Under the pieces are notes generated by a model, which ran no database searches, was not told the DNA's origin, and saw only the letters and a list, made by a program, of their open reading frames with translations. The translations under genes and the position numbers were made by a program. From positions 83,143,889-83,207,888 of the forward strand of contig NC_092808.1 in NCBI RefSeq assembly GCF_040954645.1: DNA of 64,000 nt, in the 5' to 3' direction. Of this stretch, positions 10,060 to 22,174 are shown in pieces. The DNA is from Diabrotica undecimpunctata (taxonomy: Eukaryota > Arthropoda > Insecta > Coleoptera > Chrysomelidae). How positions within the stretch are numbered: the first letter of the stretch is position 1; every line of letters starts with the position of its first letter.

Positions 10060-11275
10060 GTTTGATCGTGAGCTTCATCAGATGTTCATAGATTTCAAAC
10101 AAGCATTTGATAGAGTATGCAGGGCCAGACTGTGGACAGCGATAGAGGAACTTGGCTTTCCAAAAATACTAGTCAGGTTGATACGGATGTGTATGGAACG
10201 GTTACGATGTAAGGTGAGAGTTGGACAACAATACTCGGAGACATTTGAAATAAACAATGGACTAAAACAAGGAGATGCACTTTCATCACAACTCTTCAAC
10301 TTAGCTCTGGAACACATAATCAGAAGTGCAAAAATCGAAAAACCGAATGCAGTATTTCATCGAGAAGGACCAAACTTACTACTGACATTTGCAGACGATA
10401 TCGATCTAATAGGAAACACACGATTAAGGATGAAGGAGACTTCTCGTGAGGTTCGAGAAGGAAGCAGAGAAGATGGGGCTCCAAATCAACGAAAACAAGA
10501 CGAAATATATGTATATGAGCCGCAATAACCAAAGCAGAGACAGAATCGGTCAGAACATCACCATCGATAACTTTAACTTTGATCGCGTTAGAGAATTCAA
10601 GTATCTTGGAACAACAATAACTGAAGACAAAAACGATCACAAGAAATAAACAACAGGATCCTGGCCGGCAATAGATGTCTTTTTGCCCTCCAAAACCTTA
10701 TAAAATCGAAACAACTAACAAGACGTAGAAGATACAGGTCTATAAAACAATCATACGACCCGTTGTGATATATGGAAGCGAAACGTGGACGATAACAAAG
10801 GCAAACGAAGAGAGACTATGTGTTTGGGAAAGAAAAATCTTAAGGAAGATCTTTGGCCCTGTGATGTATGAAGCATCAGGACAATATAGGATAAGAACGA
10901 ACAAAGAGCTCGAAGAACTTTACCCAGACGCCAACGTCATAAAAGAAATAAAGTTCAGAAGACTGCAATGGGCAGGACACCTCAGAAGACATTCTGACGA
11001 ACGAACAGTAAGACTGGTGTGGGAGGAAGTCCCAACTGGAAGGAGACCACGTATATCTTCGTTATATCTAAAGTTAGTAGGTATCGGCATAGCTCGCAAC
11101 AAAGGTAAAAATATAATAAAATATGTGTATAAGATTGACGGCAACCGTATATACGTATTTATGACTATTGGTTGTTTTCAGTACGGTGCAGCCAAGTTAG
11201 AAAAGGAGCATGATAACTTGGGAAAGGATCACTACAGGAGCAATGCGAAGAAATTAATGGCAGAAATGTAAGAAG
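10060..11275 (+). pseudogene. Non-LTR retrotransposon reverse transcriptase, 5'-truncated and frameshifted
   Basis: The RT palm begins abruptly next to the TA run with MFIDFKQAFDRV (motif A, 10082 on), NNGLKQGDALSSQLFNLALE (motif B) and TFADDIDLIG (FADD catalytic box). A frame change near 10440 moves the thumb (EAEKMGLQINENKTKYM, FKYLGTTITED) to another frame at 10446-10649. A further break precedes IYGSETWTITK, RKIFGPV and RLQWAGHLRR at 10765-11060. From about 11060 to 11190 unrelated sequence interrupts it before KEHDNLGKDHYRSNAKKLMAEM. The LINE clade was not determined. The 5' end is missing, probably from truncated integration. Confidence 0.7.
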
Positions 11276-11334
11276 ACTGAGGATTTCAGAGCAACAACTA
11301 ATAGATCCACGAAGGAAGCTAAGCTATAAGAATT

Positions 11335-12338
11335 TTGTTTGTCATGCGCCTGAATAATTCAATTGAATTGCATTCAAATCATTTACGGAGATTGCGTGGC
11401 CACGAGATTTTACGTCTTCCTACGCTTCCTCTGCCTTTGATTTTGCCCCGCATTATATTCCTTAATAGTTTATATTTTTCGCCTCTTACGATGTGTCCTA
11501 AGTATTCTAACTTCCTGATTTTTATGGAATTTAATACTTGTTTTCCTAGGTGTTAGTGAACTTTTGGTGCGTTTGTTTTAAAATTCATCCATAATATTTT
11601 CCGAATACGCCGGTAGCACCACATTTCGAATGTTTCCAGGTTTTTCTCATTCTGGTAAAAGTTAACAATGCAATTTTAATGCGGCATCTTATTTCTTTTG
11701 TTTTATTGGTATCTTATGCGATCCATTCTCCAAGGTATTTGTATGAAGATATTTGTTCTTTTGTGATGTCTAATACTAGCTTAGCTTTGATGGTTTGTGC
11801 TTTTGTAAATACCATGAACTTGGTTTTCTTTAAATTTATTTTTAAGTCCATAATCGTTGCAACATATATTAAGTTGTTAAGCAAGGTGTTGAAGTTCTTC
11901 TAGTATTCCAGCCAGGAGGATGGTCAGCATATCTGTTATTAAGTGGCTCACCGTTTATAAGGCCCTCATTGACTTCGGTCCACGCTAATTCTGAGATGGC
12001 TTCACACTATAAATTAAACGACGATGGTGATAAAATACACCCTTAGCGCACACCACGGCGAATTTGGACATAGTCAGTTCATTTTCAACTTTCAACTCTA
12101 GCTGTTTGATTCCAATAGAGGTTACATATAATTCTAATGTTTTCAGTGTCTATGTTTTTATTTAACAAAATTTCTCTCAAAATCAATGAAACATGTATAT
12201 TTTTTTGATTCATATCTAGGCATCTCTGCGAAAGAAGACTGACTACAATTAGTACATCACGTGTTCCCAGACCTTCTCTAAATCAAACTTATGCCTTTAT
12301 CTAATTTCTTATATATTCTATTTTAAATTACTTTTAAA
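11335..12338 (-). pseudogene. RTE-like LINE, 3' part (interrupted by the LINE at 12339-15243)
   Basis: Minus-strand words in order are RIYKKLDKGIS and FGFREGLGTRD near 12270-12330 (RT blocks before motif A), NIRIICNLYWNQTARVES near 12110-12160, and the C-terminal LETFEMWCYRRI, KLEYLGHIVRGEKYKLL and GRRKISWPRNL near 11390-11640. The same protein starts at 15660 and is cut by a plus-strand LINE; the frame words connect across the insertion (LKLFLKVIH on the far side, RIYKKLDK here). Heavily decayed by stops. Confidence 0.7.
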
Positions 12339-15243
12339 TGCCAATATACCCCTTAAAACCGTGATGTCAGATTTTAAAACAAATACAGATTTATCCCAGG
12401 TGGGTAGCATGCGTCCAAAATCTCATACTGATTTATCAGTCTGTCCCAGGAGAGATTCACAGAAATGGAAACTGAAATGAATAAAATTAAATGGGATGTC
12501 ATAGGTATCAGCGACGTTAGACAGAGAGGTGAAACTTTAAAAACACTGAAATCAGGGCATATATTCTATCAGACTGGCCCTGAAACTACATCAGTTGGAG
12601 GCATCGGTTTCTTTGTCCATAAAAAACCACGCGAACAAGATAATAAACATCCAAAGTATATCATCTAGAGTAGCATATCTTATTCTAAAGTTGAACAGTA
12701 GATATCAACTTAAAATTATCCAAGTATACGCTCCAACAACAGACCATACAGACGAAGAAATCGAAATGTTTTATGACGATATATCTACTGCGCTTAATGA
12801 TTCTCGTACTCAATTTACAATTTTATGTGGCGATTTCAACGCAAAAATGGGTGTAAAAGAAGCAGATATAGAAACAGCCTTGGGAAAATTCGGTTCCCCA
12901 GGAAGAAATGACAGAGGAGAAACGTTACTAGGATTCCTACTCCAGAATAATTTATTCAACATGAACAGTTTCTTTTACAAAAAAAATGCACAAAAGATGG
13001 ACCTAGAAAAGTCCAAACGGTAGAACAAGGAACGAAATCGACTACATCATAAGTGACAATAAACAAATAATTAAAGATGTAACAGTACTCAACAAGTTCA
13101 CCATAAGCAGTGACCACAGAATGATACGACCGAAAGTCCAAATCAACACAAAAAGAGAAAGAAATATAATAAAAATAAATCTCATGGTATCTGGACACCC
13201 CCATTAGATATCATCCAATATCAGGCACATAGTAATAATAAGCTACTACTGCATGAAACCTCCGAGAACGATCTTAACGACTTAAATAATTGCAGCATAA
13301 ACGCCTTACAAGAAAGGCACCGAGTGCACTGTCCTAAAAGAAAATCAGATAGTAAAATAAGTCCATATAGTGAAATGCTGCTAGATCAAAGAAGACAAAT
13401 GAGAACCGGTGAAAATGCAGACAGCCACACTATAAGAGAAATGAATAAAAAAAACTGTTTCGAAGTCAATCACGAGAGATTTAAGAAAATTTAAAACCGA
13501 TAATATTAAACTTACTATACAGGAAAATGACAGCTTAAAAGTTCCACATAGAAAGCTAACGAATGAAAAATGCGAAATTCATAAATAAAGAAACAAGCAG
13601 AATGAAATAATATCACGTAGAGACGAGTTAATACAGGTCGTCGAAGAGTTCTACGAGGAATTATATGGAAGTAGACGAGAAGATCAAACAGGAATACAAA
13701 CAGCCATTTCAAAGATCATGAATCAAGGTTCCGAACTAATGCCAGAAATAAATGTAGATGAGATTCGACAAGCGTTAAGAAAAATGAAAAATAACAAAGT
13801 CCCAGGAGAGGATAGAATTGTAATAGAAGCTATCGTAAATTGAGGAGATATGCTATTAAATCAATTAAGGAAACTGTGTAATCTATGTTTGCAGCAAAAA
13901 GAGGTGCCCAAAGAATGGAACAATGCTATAACCATCCTTTTACATAAAAAAGTAGATAGAACGGACCTGAAGAATTATAGACCTATTAGCCTGTTGAACC
14001 ACATTTACAAGCTCTTCACTAGGTTAGTGACATCAAGATTGGATAGAAAATTAGATTTCTACCAACCGAGAGAGCAGGCAGGATTTCGATTAAATTATGA
14101 GGTATCAATGATCACCTCCATACAGTAAAGACGCTCATTGAAAAATCTATAGAATACAACAAAACTCTTGTCCCCACTTTCATATATTTTCATAAAGCGT
14201 TCGATATGATCGAAATAGACAGCATTATAGAAGCAATGAATGACAGCAGGATAGGTATAGTGAACTTATTTACAATATTTACAAAAATGCTACTATGACT
14301 GTTAATATACACGATAAAACCCGACCAATAAAAATAAAACGTGGGATAAGGCAAGGAGATATATTGTCACCGAAATTACTCATAACGGCATCAGAGTATG
14401 CCTTTAAGATGGTCAATTGGGACCACAGAGGAGTAACAAGAGACGGCGAAAAACATAAGCATCTCCGTTTCGCAGATGACATTGTCCTTATCACAGATGA
14501 TTTAGGAGAAGCCATAGATATGTTAAATGAATTGGACTTTGCATGTTCGAAGGTAGGCCTCAGAATGAACTTGTCCAAAACTAAGTTTATGACAAATATG
14601 GTCCCTTTACTATTCAATACAAAGTGGTAGTACTGGTCGAGAAATATACGTATTTGGGTAATGAAATAAGAATCAGCAGGGATAACCAAACATGCGAAAT
14701 TCAAAGACGAATTACTTTATCGTGGGCAGCCTTTGGAAAACTGCGAGACACAAAGACAACAAAGACAAGACAAAGACACAAAGAAAAGTATTTGACCAAT
14801 GCATATTACCGGTCATGACCTATGGGGCGTAAACTATGACTCTAACCAAGAATAAGGCTTCGAAATTGAGAGTGGCACAGGGACGAATGGAACGATCTAT
14901 GCTGGGAGTGACGTTGCGGGACCGAATAAGAAACGAAGATCTGCGAAGAAGGACGAGTATTGTTGATGTTGTGGAACGCATAGCGGAACTTAAATGGAAT
15001 TGGGCAGGCCATATAGCGAGAATGCATGACTCACTCACGATGAACGAGTAAAATTACACATTGGAGGCCAAGATCAGACAAACGTAGTAGAGGAATACCA
15101 CCTACACGCTTGGCTGACGACATCAGGTGTATCACGAAAAATTGGCAACAAAGAGCACAAAATCGCAAAGAATGGAGGAGTTTAAGGGAGGCCTATGTCC
15201 AGCAGTGGAAGTGATAAATGAAGGTCGGATGATGTTGATGATG
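12339..15243 (+). mobile_element. Nearly full-length RTE-like LINE inserted in another LINE
   Basis: A perfect 13-bp duplication, aattacttttaaa, flanks the unit at 12326-12338 and 15244-15256. The 3' end is a short GATGATGTTGATGATG-like tail (about 15228-15243), typical of RTE-type elements, which end in short repeats rather than poly(A). The interior encodes an apurinic-type endonuclease followed by RT. The host LINE on the minus strand resumes directly on both sides, so this is the younger insertion. Both are now inactive. Confidence 0.85.
12465..15056 (+). pseudogene. Endonuclease-reverse transcriptase of RTE-like LINE (several frame breaks)
   Basis: The endonuclease covers 12465-13200: KWDVIGISDVRQRGE (usual E replaced by D), IQVYAPTTDHTDEE, ILCGDFNAKMGVKEAD, RTRNEIDYIISD and SSDHRMIRPKVQ (S-D-H catalytic end). 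The RT covers 13630-14640: MKNNKVPGEDRI, KKVDRTDLKNYRPISLLNHIYK, REQAGFR, a weak motif A (FIYFHKAFDMIE), RGIRQGDILSPKL (motif B) and LRFADDIVLITDD (catalytic box). The C-terminal part (14624-15056) gives YTYLGNEIRI, RMERSMLGVTLRDRI and WNWAGHIARMHD. Breaks lie near 12660, 13020, 13480, 14130, 14300 and 14820. Confidence 0.75.
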
Positions 15244-15660
15244 AATTACTTTTAAAAACAGTTTCAAGACATGACTCATTAGGGCTTTTGTGTGATGTTC
15301 ATTGCACTCCTTCACATTGGCTTTTTTGGGAAGCAGTATAGATGTCGATTAGAGCCGTTGTTTAGTTAATATACCTGTTCTATATATAAAGTATGAAATA
15401 AATCCAAAAGAAGTCAATAGATTCAGTATCTACAATTTTGAGTGGATTTTTGAATGGAAACTTCATCAGACCCAGGAGATTTACCACTTTTAGCTTGCTT
15501 CATTGCATATTCGATTTCTTCTCGTATGTCAGGCCCAGTATCATCTTTAAATTCTTTTGGTGCTTCTGTTTCCAACATAACAATGTCCTAACCTATTAAT
15601 ATTATTTTAGCATACACTTTAAATTTCACGTGTGCTAAACATATCATCGCTGTATAGTTC
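15244..15660 (-). pseudogene. RTE-like LINE, 5' remaining part of the interrupted minus-strand copy
   Basis: The minus strand reads DTGPDIREEIEYAMKQAKSGK (the linker between endonuclease and RT, near 15470-15540) and PKKANVKECNEHHTKALMSH with LKLFLKVIH near 15244-15330, an RT finger block. It connects to the segment ending at 12338. The endonuclease of this copy was not recognised above about 15660. Confidence 0.65.
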
Positions 15661-16640
15661 TCTGATTTAGTCCTATTCCCATAAGATTATTTTCCCAACC
15701 TTTTGCTATTTTATTTTCCAGACTTTTACCCTTACGTGTGATTAATGTTGTTTTTTTTTTATTTTCATCTTGTATGTCGTATATTTCTATTTCTTTTTAT
15801 TTTCTCAAGTTCTGCAATTTTTGAAGAACACATATAATTATTGAAGACAGTAATACGAAAGTAACATAGAATCCAAGCCAAACTAATAATTATACAGTTA
15901 AATCTACTATTTTCAACACATCAATTTTTTATGATTCGATATACTTACATCATATAAATAAAACTTAAGTTATATTTAGATAGTTAAACATGTTTCTGTT
16001 AGATCAATCACATTAAGAAACAATGATATATCTCCTAAAACATTTTCTTTATCACAAAAGTTATGACATATACGGATAAGAGACAAAAATACATGTTCGA
16101 AACCATTTATTTAAATTGACCTTGCCCCTGACATTACCAGCCTGTTATTAAACTTTACAAACCATAATTCCCACTGTATCAAACAAAATCAATCCATGAA
16201 ACTATGTAACAATGGCGTCTAAAATTAAAAGTAAATTACAAATTAGTTACAGTCTTACCTTGAACACTTTTTCCTTTTATGATATAAAAAACGGGAATAT
16301 TTTGACTGATTGTATTTTTGATTTAACTTTTATTATCTTTTAAAAAGCAATTATATTTATAGAAAATGTAAAAATGTAAAAATTTAGTAACTAGAAATTT
16401 AGCCTGAATGCAATTATTAAAATCATAGGTAACAACAAACTAAACCACTTGTTATGTTGTATTAATCAAATTGAAACAAAACCAGCCGTTTAAAAAACTT
16501 ATTTATTTACATTACAAGAGGTAGTATAGTAGTATTAATAAGTTATGACATATAAAAATATTTTAAAGTTTATAATACAATAATATTTTTCTAAAAAATT
16601 GAAGAACTGTCTAACTGGCTGTGATCGCTGAGAATGTCGC
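15661..16640. other. AT-rich intergenic sequence
   Basis: No gene, RNA or repeat recognised. It may contain old LINE sequence next to 15661 but no word could be matched. Confidence 0.4.
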
Positions 16641-16926
16641 CTAGCTGTGGTTTGAATTTTTATTTTTTTTTATTTAGAATTTTCGCATCAACCATTAAAG
16701 GTTATTAGCGGGTTTTACAGATTTTACAGTTGTTGTTTACAAATTGCGTATTAAATTACAAATAATAAATTCCCAATATACAAAATGATACATATAATAT
16801 AACTTAAATTTTGTGTAGTAAATGTATGTCCTTAAGGAATTTGATTGTATTTGATATATTACAGTTAAAAATATCTTTAAGTTTCTTTGCTTCTTCTGGT
16901 ACGTTGTTGCTGGCTCTTTCGTAAGA

Positions 16927-17640
16927 CTAAAGAGGACATTCAATCAATATATGTTGAACAGTTATTGGACATTCACAATAGCAACATTCAGGTGGTAGTT
17001 CTTTTGTTATGAGATGCTGGTGAGTTAAAGCTGTATGTCCAATTCTTAGTCGGTTTATAATCACCTGTTGCCTTCTGTTTTCTGGAAATTGTAGTTTAGT
17101 GCCAATCCTAGTTTTAACGTTTTTAAGGTTAGCCTTATTAGAATTCCACATTTGTTGCCAATTTTTTACACAGTGCTGTTTAATAATAAGCTGGATATCA
17201 CTGAATGGAATTGTAGTCATTATTTCAGTTTGCTCGTCATTAGCAGATTTCTTTGCTAATTCGTCTACTTTTGCATTTTCTGCGATACTTCTATGTGATG
17301 GTACCCAGAAAAATTTACCGTTCACGTGTCTGTTTTGTAGGTGATAAAGTGCTAATTGTATTTGTTGCAGGATAGCATGTACTGGATATATTTGCCTTAA
17401 GCTCTGAAGAACAGATAAAGAATCAGTAATGACAAGAAAGTTTGAGCTTGCATGACTCTTACACATGTCTAATGCTTTTAAAATGGCGATTGCTTCTCCC
17501 GTGAAAATGCTGCAGAATTGAGGGATGCGAACTGCATATTCAGACTTTCCTAGAATAAAGGCCGCTGCATGTCCGTTTTCAGTTCTTGACGCATCAGTAA
17601 AAATCTTGTTATAACCAATTTATTCTGATATCCGTTCTTG
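16927..17640 (-). pseudogene. RNase H domain and C-terminus of I-type LINE
   Basis: The minus-strand ORF 16927-17466 contains ITDSLSVLQSLRQ (catalytic Asp block), GKFFWVPSHRSIAENAKVDELAK (C-terminal RNase H block, with the usual G-H-x-G reduced to S-H-R-S) and a later RLRIGHTALTHQHLI followed by CYCECPITVQHILIECP, a Cys/His-rich ending common in these elements. The first acidic residue block lies upstream in another frame near 17560-17640. RNase H in I-type elements removes template RNA during target-primed synthesis. Confidence 0.75.
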
Positions 17641-18104
17641 ATATAATTTGTTAATGATTATGGGATTTGTGGTACTCTTTGGATAGGCCGTGAGGGATAT
17701 GTCAATAGTGGGAAAATTAATAGTCCAGGGAGGTATAGTTCGTTGTGTAGGATAAGAATGTGTAAGCTGCTCCATGTCAAAACCATATCTCGTTAAACGT
17801 TCTTTAAGGGGTGGATATTTAATTTGTTGATGGCAATAAGTAGATGGATATATTTTGTAAAGAAGTGGATAGTTTGTGTTATTAGGGTTTGAAGACAGTC
17901 TCGCGGCATAATGTAAAGAAATGTGTTGTCTTCGTATTGATAGGGGGGAATCATCTAGGATAACCTGAAAACTTGAAACAGTACTAGTTCGGTAAGCACC
18001 CAGAATAAGTCTTAAACAAGTGTTTTATATAATGTCTAGTTTTGTAAGAATATAATTACTCGCAATTGAATAGCATATTGCACCATAATCCAGTTTACTT
18101 CGGA

Positions 18105-18960
18105 TTAATGATTGGTATATATGCAGCAGTTTAAGGTCTCAACTCCCCAAGATCGGTTTGATAGCATTTTAAGGAGATTTGTTTTAGATTGGCAGGATAC
18201 GACTAGCTTTTTAATATGTTCTGCCCATGTTAGCTGACAGTCCAGTCTCAGGCCAAGAAAGCCAATGCTTTCTACTTGTATTAGGTTGATACCATTTAGA
18301 GTAAGTGTTGTTTTGCAATCAGTTTTTCTTTTATTGAATACGATGAAACAAGATTTATCACTTGAGAACGTAAAACCAGTTTTTTGGGACCAGTCTTCTA
18401 GTTTATGCAGAAATGATTGCAAAACTTTTGAGGCTAGTGTAATATTGCAGCTACTAGTATATACTACTAAGTCATCTGCATACATATCTGCTTTCAAAGG
18501 TAGCTTTATCTCTTGAGCCATATTATTAATTGCTATTAAAAATAGAGTGGGGCTTAAGGTTGAGCCCTGCGGAATACCCTTTTTAAGACATTCTGTTTTT
18601 GAAGTAATTCCATTCACACCTACTTGGAATACTCTATTATTCATGAAATGTTTTACAAAAGCAAGAAAATTTCCCTTGATACCCCAGTTAGACATGGTTT
18701 GTAAAATGTTGTATCTCCGTGCAGTATCAAATGCTTTATTTATATAAAAAAATATGGCAATTACTTTCTGGTTATTTCTAAAAGACTCACATATAATATT
18801 GTCAATAGCTACTAAGGCATCATGAGTTGATCTGCCTTTTCTGAAACCGCTTTGGATATGGCTTAATAATACGTTTTTTTCAAGAAACCATATTAATCTG
18901 TTATTTAAAATTTTTTCTAGTAGTTTGCATGTATTATTTGTAAGCGAAATTGGACATAAA
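18105..18960 (-). pseudogene. Reverse transcriptase of I-type LINE
   Basis: The minus strand gives CPISLTNNTCKLLEKILNNR and SHIQSGFRKGRSTHDAL (18790-18960), then IFFYINKAFDTARR (motif A; usual first Asp replaced or lost), followed in the long ORF by KKGIPQGSTLSPTLFLIAIN (motif B), ADMYADDLVVYTSS (YADD) and ESIGFLGLRLDCQLTWAEHI. The ORF 18105-18695 is uninterrupted for 196 codons; a frame break separates it from the N-terminal words. Confidence 0.75.
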
Positions 18961-18989
18961 TCAGAACAGTACAGGAATTATGGTAAAAG

Positions 18990-19800
18990 ACGAGGAAAGT
19001 ATTAACAAAAGATCACGGTCAATTAAACAGGTAGACACAGATAATTCACACAAATCAATTAATAATCAAACAGGAGTAAGTACAATTATTTTTCTCAAAA
19101 GGCCGATCATTTTTTACTCTTTATCGGATGCTGGTCCATACTACGTCTTCGTACAGAATACTATAGAACTTCATAGAATTGGAAGCGCAAGGTTGATATT
19201 AAATGTTGTCCCAGAAATTAAAAATAAAAATAATATAAATATGGATGTTGTAGGTATAAATAAAATCAAAATTGAATAAAATTCTTACAGTAGCGCTAAT
19301 TTACTAATAAAATCAGAAAAATTATAACAAAGGGATACGAAGTATACGTACCCACATTTTTTTCCCAAGAAAGGAGTTATTAAACAAGTTGATATTGACT
19401 TATCGGAATTGGAATTAAGCCAGATAATTAAACCTAAAGTGGGGTATAATTTCGAAATTATAAATAATAAAAAACTAAAAAGAAAAAATGGGAAAGAGGG
19501 AATTCCTACATCGACAGTTATTGTTACATTTAAAGAACACATTACCTCTTTTCAAGTAATAATAGAAAAATTTATTTATGATGTAGAAATATATATTCCA
19601 CGGATCGTCCAATGTAATAAATGTTTGAGATATGGTTAACTAAGCGACCAATGTAGAGGAAAAATCAGAAGCCCATATTGTGGAGGGGAACACGTCAAGT
19701 GTTCGACAACAAGTCAATAATTTTCAACAAAGAGAGGAACCAATATGTATCTTATGCGGCGGAAACCACATAGCAAATTATAGAAAAAATTGCAATTAAC
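18990..19800 (+). pseudogene. Gag-like ORF1 of I-type LINE with zinc knuckles
   Basis: The words DAGPYYVFVQNTIELHRIG and LNVVPEIKNKN (19130-19230) match the RRM-like front of I-type gag proteins. IPTSTVIVTFKEH and YIPRIVQCNKCLRYG (19500-19637) lead into knuckles: VQCNKCLRYG, stop, LSDQCRGK, then PYCGGEHVKCS and ICILCGGNHIANYRKNC (to about 19796). The knuckle His of the first unit is lost in the stop at 19637. Gag of these elements binds the element RNA in the cytoplasm. Several frame breaks. Confidence 0.65.
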
Positions 19801-20199
19801 TTTTAAAGAAAATCTGTTGAGAAAATGATGATAACTGAAAACATTCCATATACAGAAGCTAAAGAAAAACATGAAAACAGCTACGCATCCGTATCCAAAA
19901 ATAAACGAGATAGTCCATACTACACAGCAGTCATAAATTAAAAACAGGGTATTGAAAATAATAACAATAGATTAGGATACTTAGAAAAACATAAAAAAAT
20001 GTTAAAATTCCAAGGTCATCAAATGCAGTGGAATTTGGACAATTCAAAAAAATACCAACATATAGATGCCAGACTGACGGAAAACAAAATGTAAATTACG
20101 AAATGATGGATTTTATGTTACACATGATTAAAAATATTTTATAAAAATATTTTCAATTCTCACCAGATCAAAATTTGTTAGAATCACTTAAAATAGATG

Positions 20200-20616
20200 C
20201 AAACAAAAGTCTCATATCGCAATTTTCGTAATTTACTGTATAATACTAGATCTGTAATTCATAATAAGGAAAGCATAGAAAAATTTCTGTGACAGAAATA
20301 TTTCTTAAGCTATTTTATGCGAAACTTGTTGAAAAACTAATATAATTTTTAATCAGTAATTTTAATATTTTTGGACAAGATAGAGATAATGGATTTGCAT
20401 GCGCCGCCATAATACTTAAAATCATATGCCTTTAGCAAAACTAAACCTTTTTTTAAGATAAATGACTTAATGTGAGTGTCTATAAAAGTAATATTAGACA
20501 AAAATACTCGAATTAATGTATATTTTATATATGCTAAACCAAATTTGAAAATAGATGCAAGGAAATGGACTAAATTTTTAGTCTAAAGTCTGGAAAAACC
20601 TTTTATTGTGGCAGGT
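20200..20616 (+). pseudogene. Endonuclease of I-type LINE, N-terminal part
   Basis: Words recovered across frames include YNTRSVIHNKESIEKFL, then RINVYFIYAKPNLKIDARKW and KPFIVAG, the block just before the catalytic G-D-F-N. The sequence is then cut by the insertion at 20617 and resumes with IVAGDFNCHHSVWACG at 22175. The catalytic Glu block is degraded. Confidence 0.6.
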
Positions 20617-20744
20617 ATATATATTCGTATGAACTTTACACATTGCAGTTTTACGTTAAAAAAAAAATGATAATAACAATAATAAATAAGAAAACACAAA
20701 CGTAGAACCTATAAAATAAAAAAATTATTAAAGTCAAAGGTTAC

Positions 20745-21060
20745 AGCCTCGAAGCCAATCTTTTGCTTTGGGAGTGAGTTGGTGGATTTCTTGAAGACTG
20801 CCAACGAACTTGGTGGCTGGGCATTCAAAGACGATGTGGTTAATTGTTTGTTTAACAGCGCTGGATTTGTCACATCCCTGACTGGCATTTATACCCCACT
20901 GGTTCAGAGACTTGTTACAAACTCCATGACCAACTCGTATTCTATTAAGGTTGCACCATTTACAACGAGGAAGAGAAAAGCCGTCTGGTTTATTTGCAAT
21001 TTTGTAACAGTTCTAGTGGGTGGATGTCTGGATTTCAGTCTTAACTCCTAACAGTGTGTG
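20745..21060 (-). pseudogene. C-terminal Cys-rich segment of Jockey-type polymerase
   Basis: The minus strand reads PRCKWCNLNRIRVGHGVCNK, GINASQGCDKSSAVKQTINH and IVFECPATKFVG, ending WLRGCNL before a stop. This segment follows the RT thumb in intact Jockey-type proteins. Here it is joined directly to the endonuclease linker. Confidence 0.65.
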
Positions 21061-21118
21061 AAATTGAGATTTTCTAAAGTTTCCCTCCACCTTGTGGTTC
21101 TCGCGGAATTCAGGGTTT

Positions 21119-22056
21119 CTAAGAGTTGTTCACCAACTTCAGGATCTCTAGATTTCTCATACTGATCAAGTAGTTCTTTACATTTGTCGTTCCAGCATGT
21201 GGGATGTAGGATTTGGTAACTTCACGTGGGATGTGATTTTTTGCACAGCTAATCATTAGTGATGCAAATCTTTTATAATTTTGGACCTCTGGTTTGATAT
21301 GTCTAATATCACTTCCAAGTTGGAATTTAAACTCTTCCCACCTTGCCTTCCAGAAATTCCATCTTGGCAAAGGCATTGAATTTATAATAGGGATGGTGGT
21401 GCCCAATGTTGTAATTATTGGTCTATGTTGGGATCTAGGAAAGTTATCGAGAACTTCCCTTGTGGCGTTCTTTAAGTCGTTTTTTGAGGTTTTCGCTGGA
21501 AGATATAAACATGAGATTGGGATTGTAGTCCTTTTGCCATCTTGCAGAATGGAAGGTAGGTTTCTGTTTTGCATCGTATAAAAGTCTGAGATAGTGAAAC
21601 TCAGCCCATTCGGCGATTTGTTCTCCCTGTTAGAAATGTAGAAAGTACGTTTTGTAGCCATTTATCATTCGGTGGTTTATATATATTGACTATCGTTATT
21701 TCGTCTACTTTCACAGCAAGTATAAAAATCTCTTGTGTCGAGTGAGAGTGACATGTGCTGTAATATTTGATGTCTGCTCTACAATAAGTCGCGATACCAT
21801 ACTGAGCGTGGTTGATTGAAGCTATTAGTGTGTATCCAGGGATTTGGCCACGGTTTTTTAATTGTAGGTCGTCTGCAGTATGTATTTCTTGAACAGTAAC
21901 CACGTCAATTTTGTTTTTTGTCAGTAGCTTGCTAAGATATTCGCTCTTGCTTCGGCTGATGCCTTCAATATTTATTTGGCATACTCGAATTGTTGGTACG
22001 ATTGTGAACTGGCTCTGAAAAGAGCCATCATTTGTTTGTTGTGTGCTGTTGTTCAT
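21119..22056 (-). pseudogene. Jockey-type endonuclease ORF
   Basis: Starts MNNSTQQTNDGSFQ at 22056. Endonuclease words are RVCQINIEGISRSKSEYL, DVVTVQEIHTADD (catalytic Glu), YGIATYCRADI and VNIYKPPNDKW. The frame then changes near 21610-21660, with the G-D-F-N block apparently deleted, and continues FTISDFYTMQNRNLPSILQD and VLDNFPRSQHRPIITTLG (the family S-D-H-R-P reads S-Q-H-R-P). The linker PRWNFWKARWEEFKFQLGSD follows. The endonuclease would nick target DNA; this copy lacks key residues. Confidence 0.7.
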
Positions 22057-22174
22057 TGCAATGTGTTCGCCAGGAGATCTACGAGAGACAGGTCTGGCGG
22101 TTCTATTGTTGCTAGTTCATATAGCATTACCCAGGGTGCACGTGTAGTATTCTTTAACTACAACTTTACACCCC

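Larger units (their letters stand above)
16645..18965 (-). mobile_element. I-type LINE with RNase H, 5'-truncated
   Basis: RT followed by an RNase H domain on the minus strand is the hallmark of I-clade non-LTR elements. The left end carries an A-rich tail on the minus strand (near 16650-16675). The unit begins inside the RT at about 18965, so endonuclease and gag are missing. The neighbouring plus-strand element starting at 18966 belongs to the same broad group, as judged by its own gag and RNase H. Confidence 0.7.
20617..22174 (-). mobile_element. Jockey-type LINE derivative lacking its reverse transcriptase
   Basis: Flanked by the 12-bp duplication attgtggcaggt (20605-20616 and 22175-22186). 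On the minus strand an endonuclease starts at 22056. The linker runs to about 21070 and joins directly to a C-terminal Cys-rich segment (20750-21050), so the whole RT is missing. About 118 bp of 5' leader precede the ORF, suggesting an otherwise complete 5' end. Loss of an internal RT is unusual compared with the usual 5' truncation of LINEs. Confidence 0.75.

Noticed and set aside
9812..10102. ORF encoding an Ile-Tyr repeat
   Set aside because: Translation of the TA microsatellite and transposon terminus.
16737..16943. Minus-strand ORF of 68 codons beside the RNase H
   Set aside because: No domain; lies in the 3' UTR of the I-type LINE.
18950..19279. ORF starting DINQNSTG as a separate gene
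   Set aside because: The start codon is TTG and the first codons belong to the junction with the minus-strand LINE; the remainder is gag of the I-type LINE.
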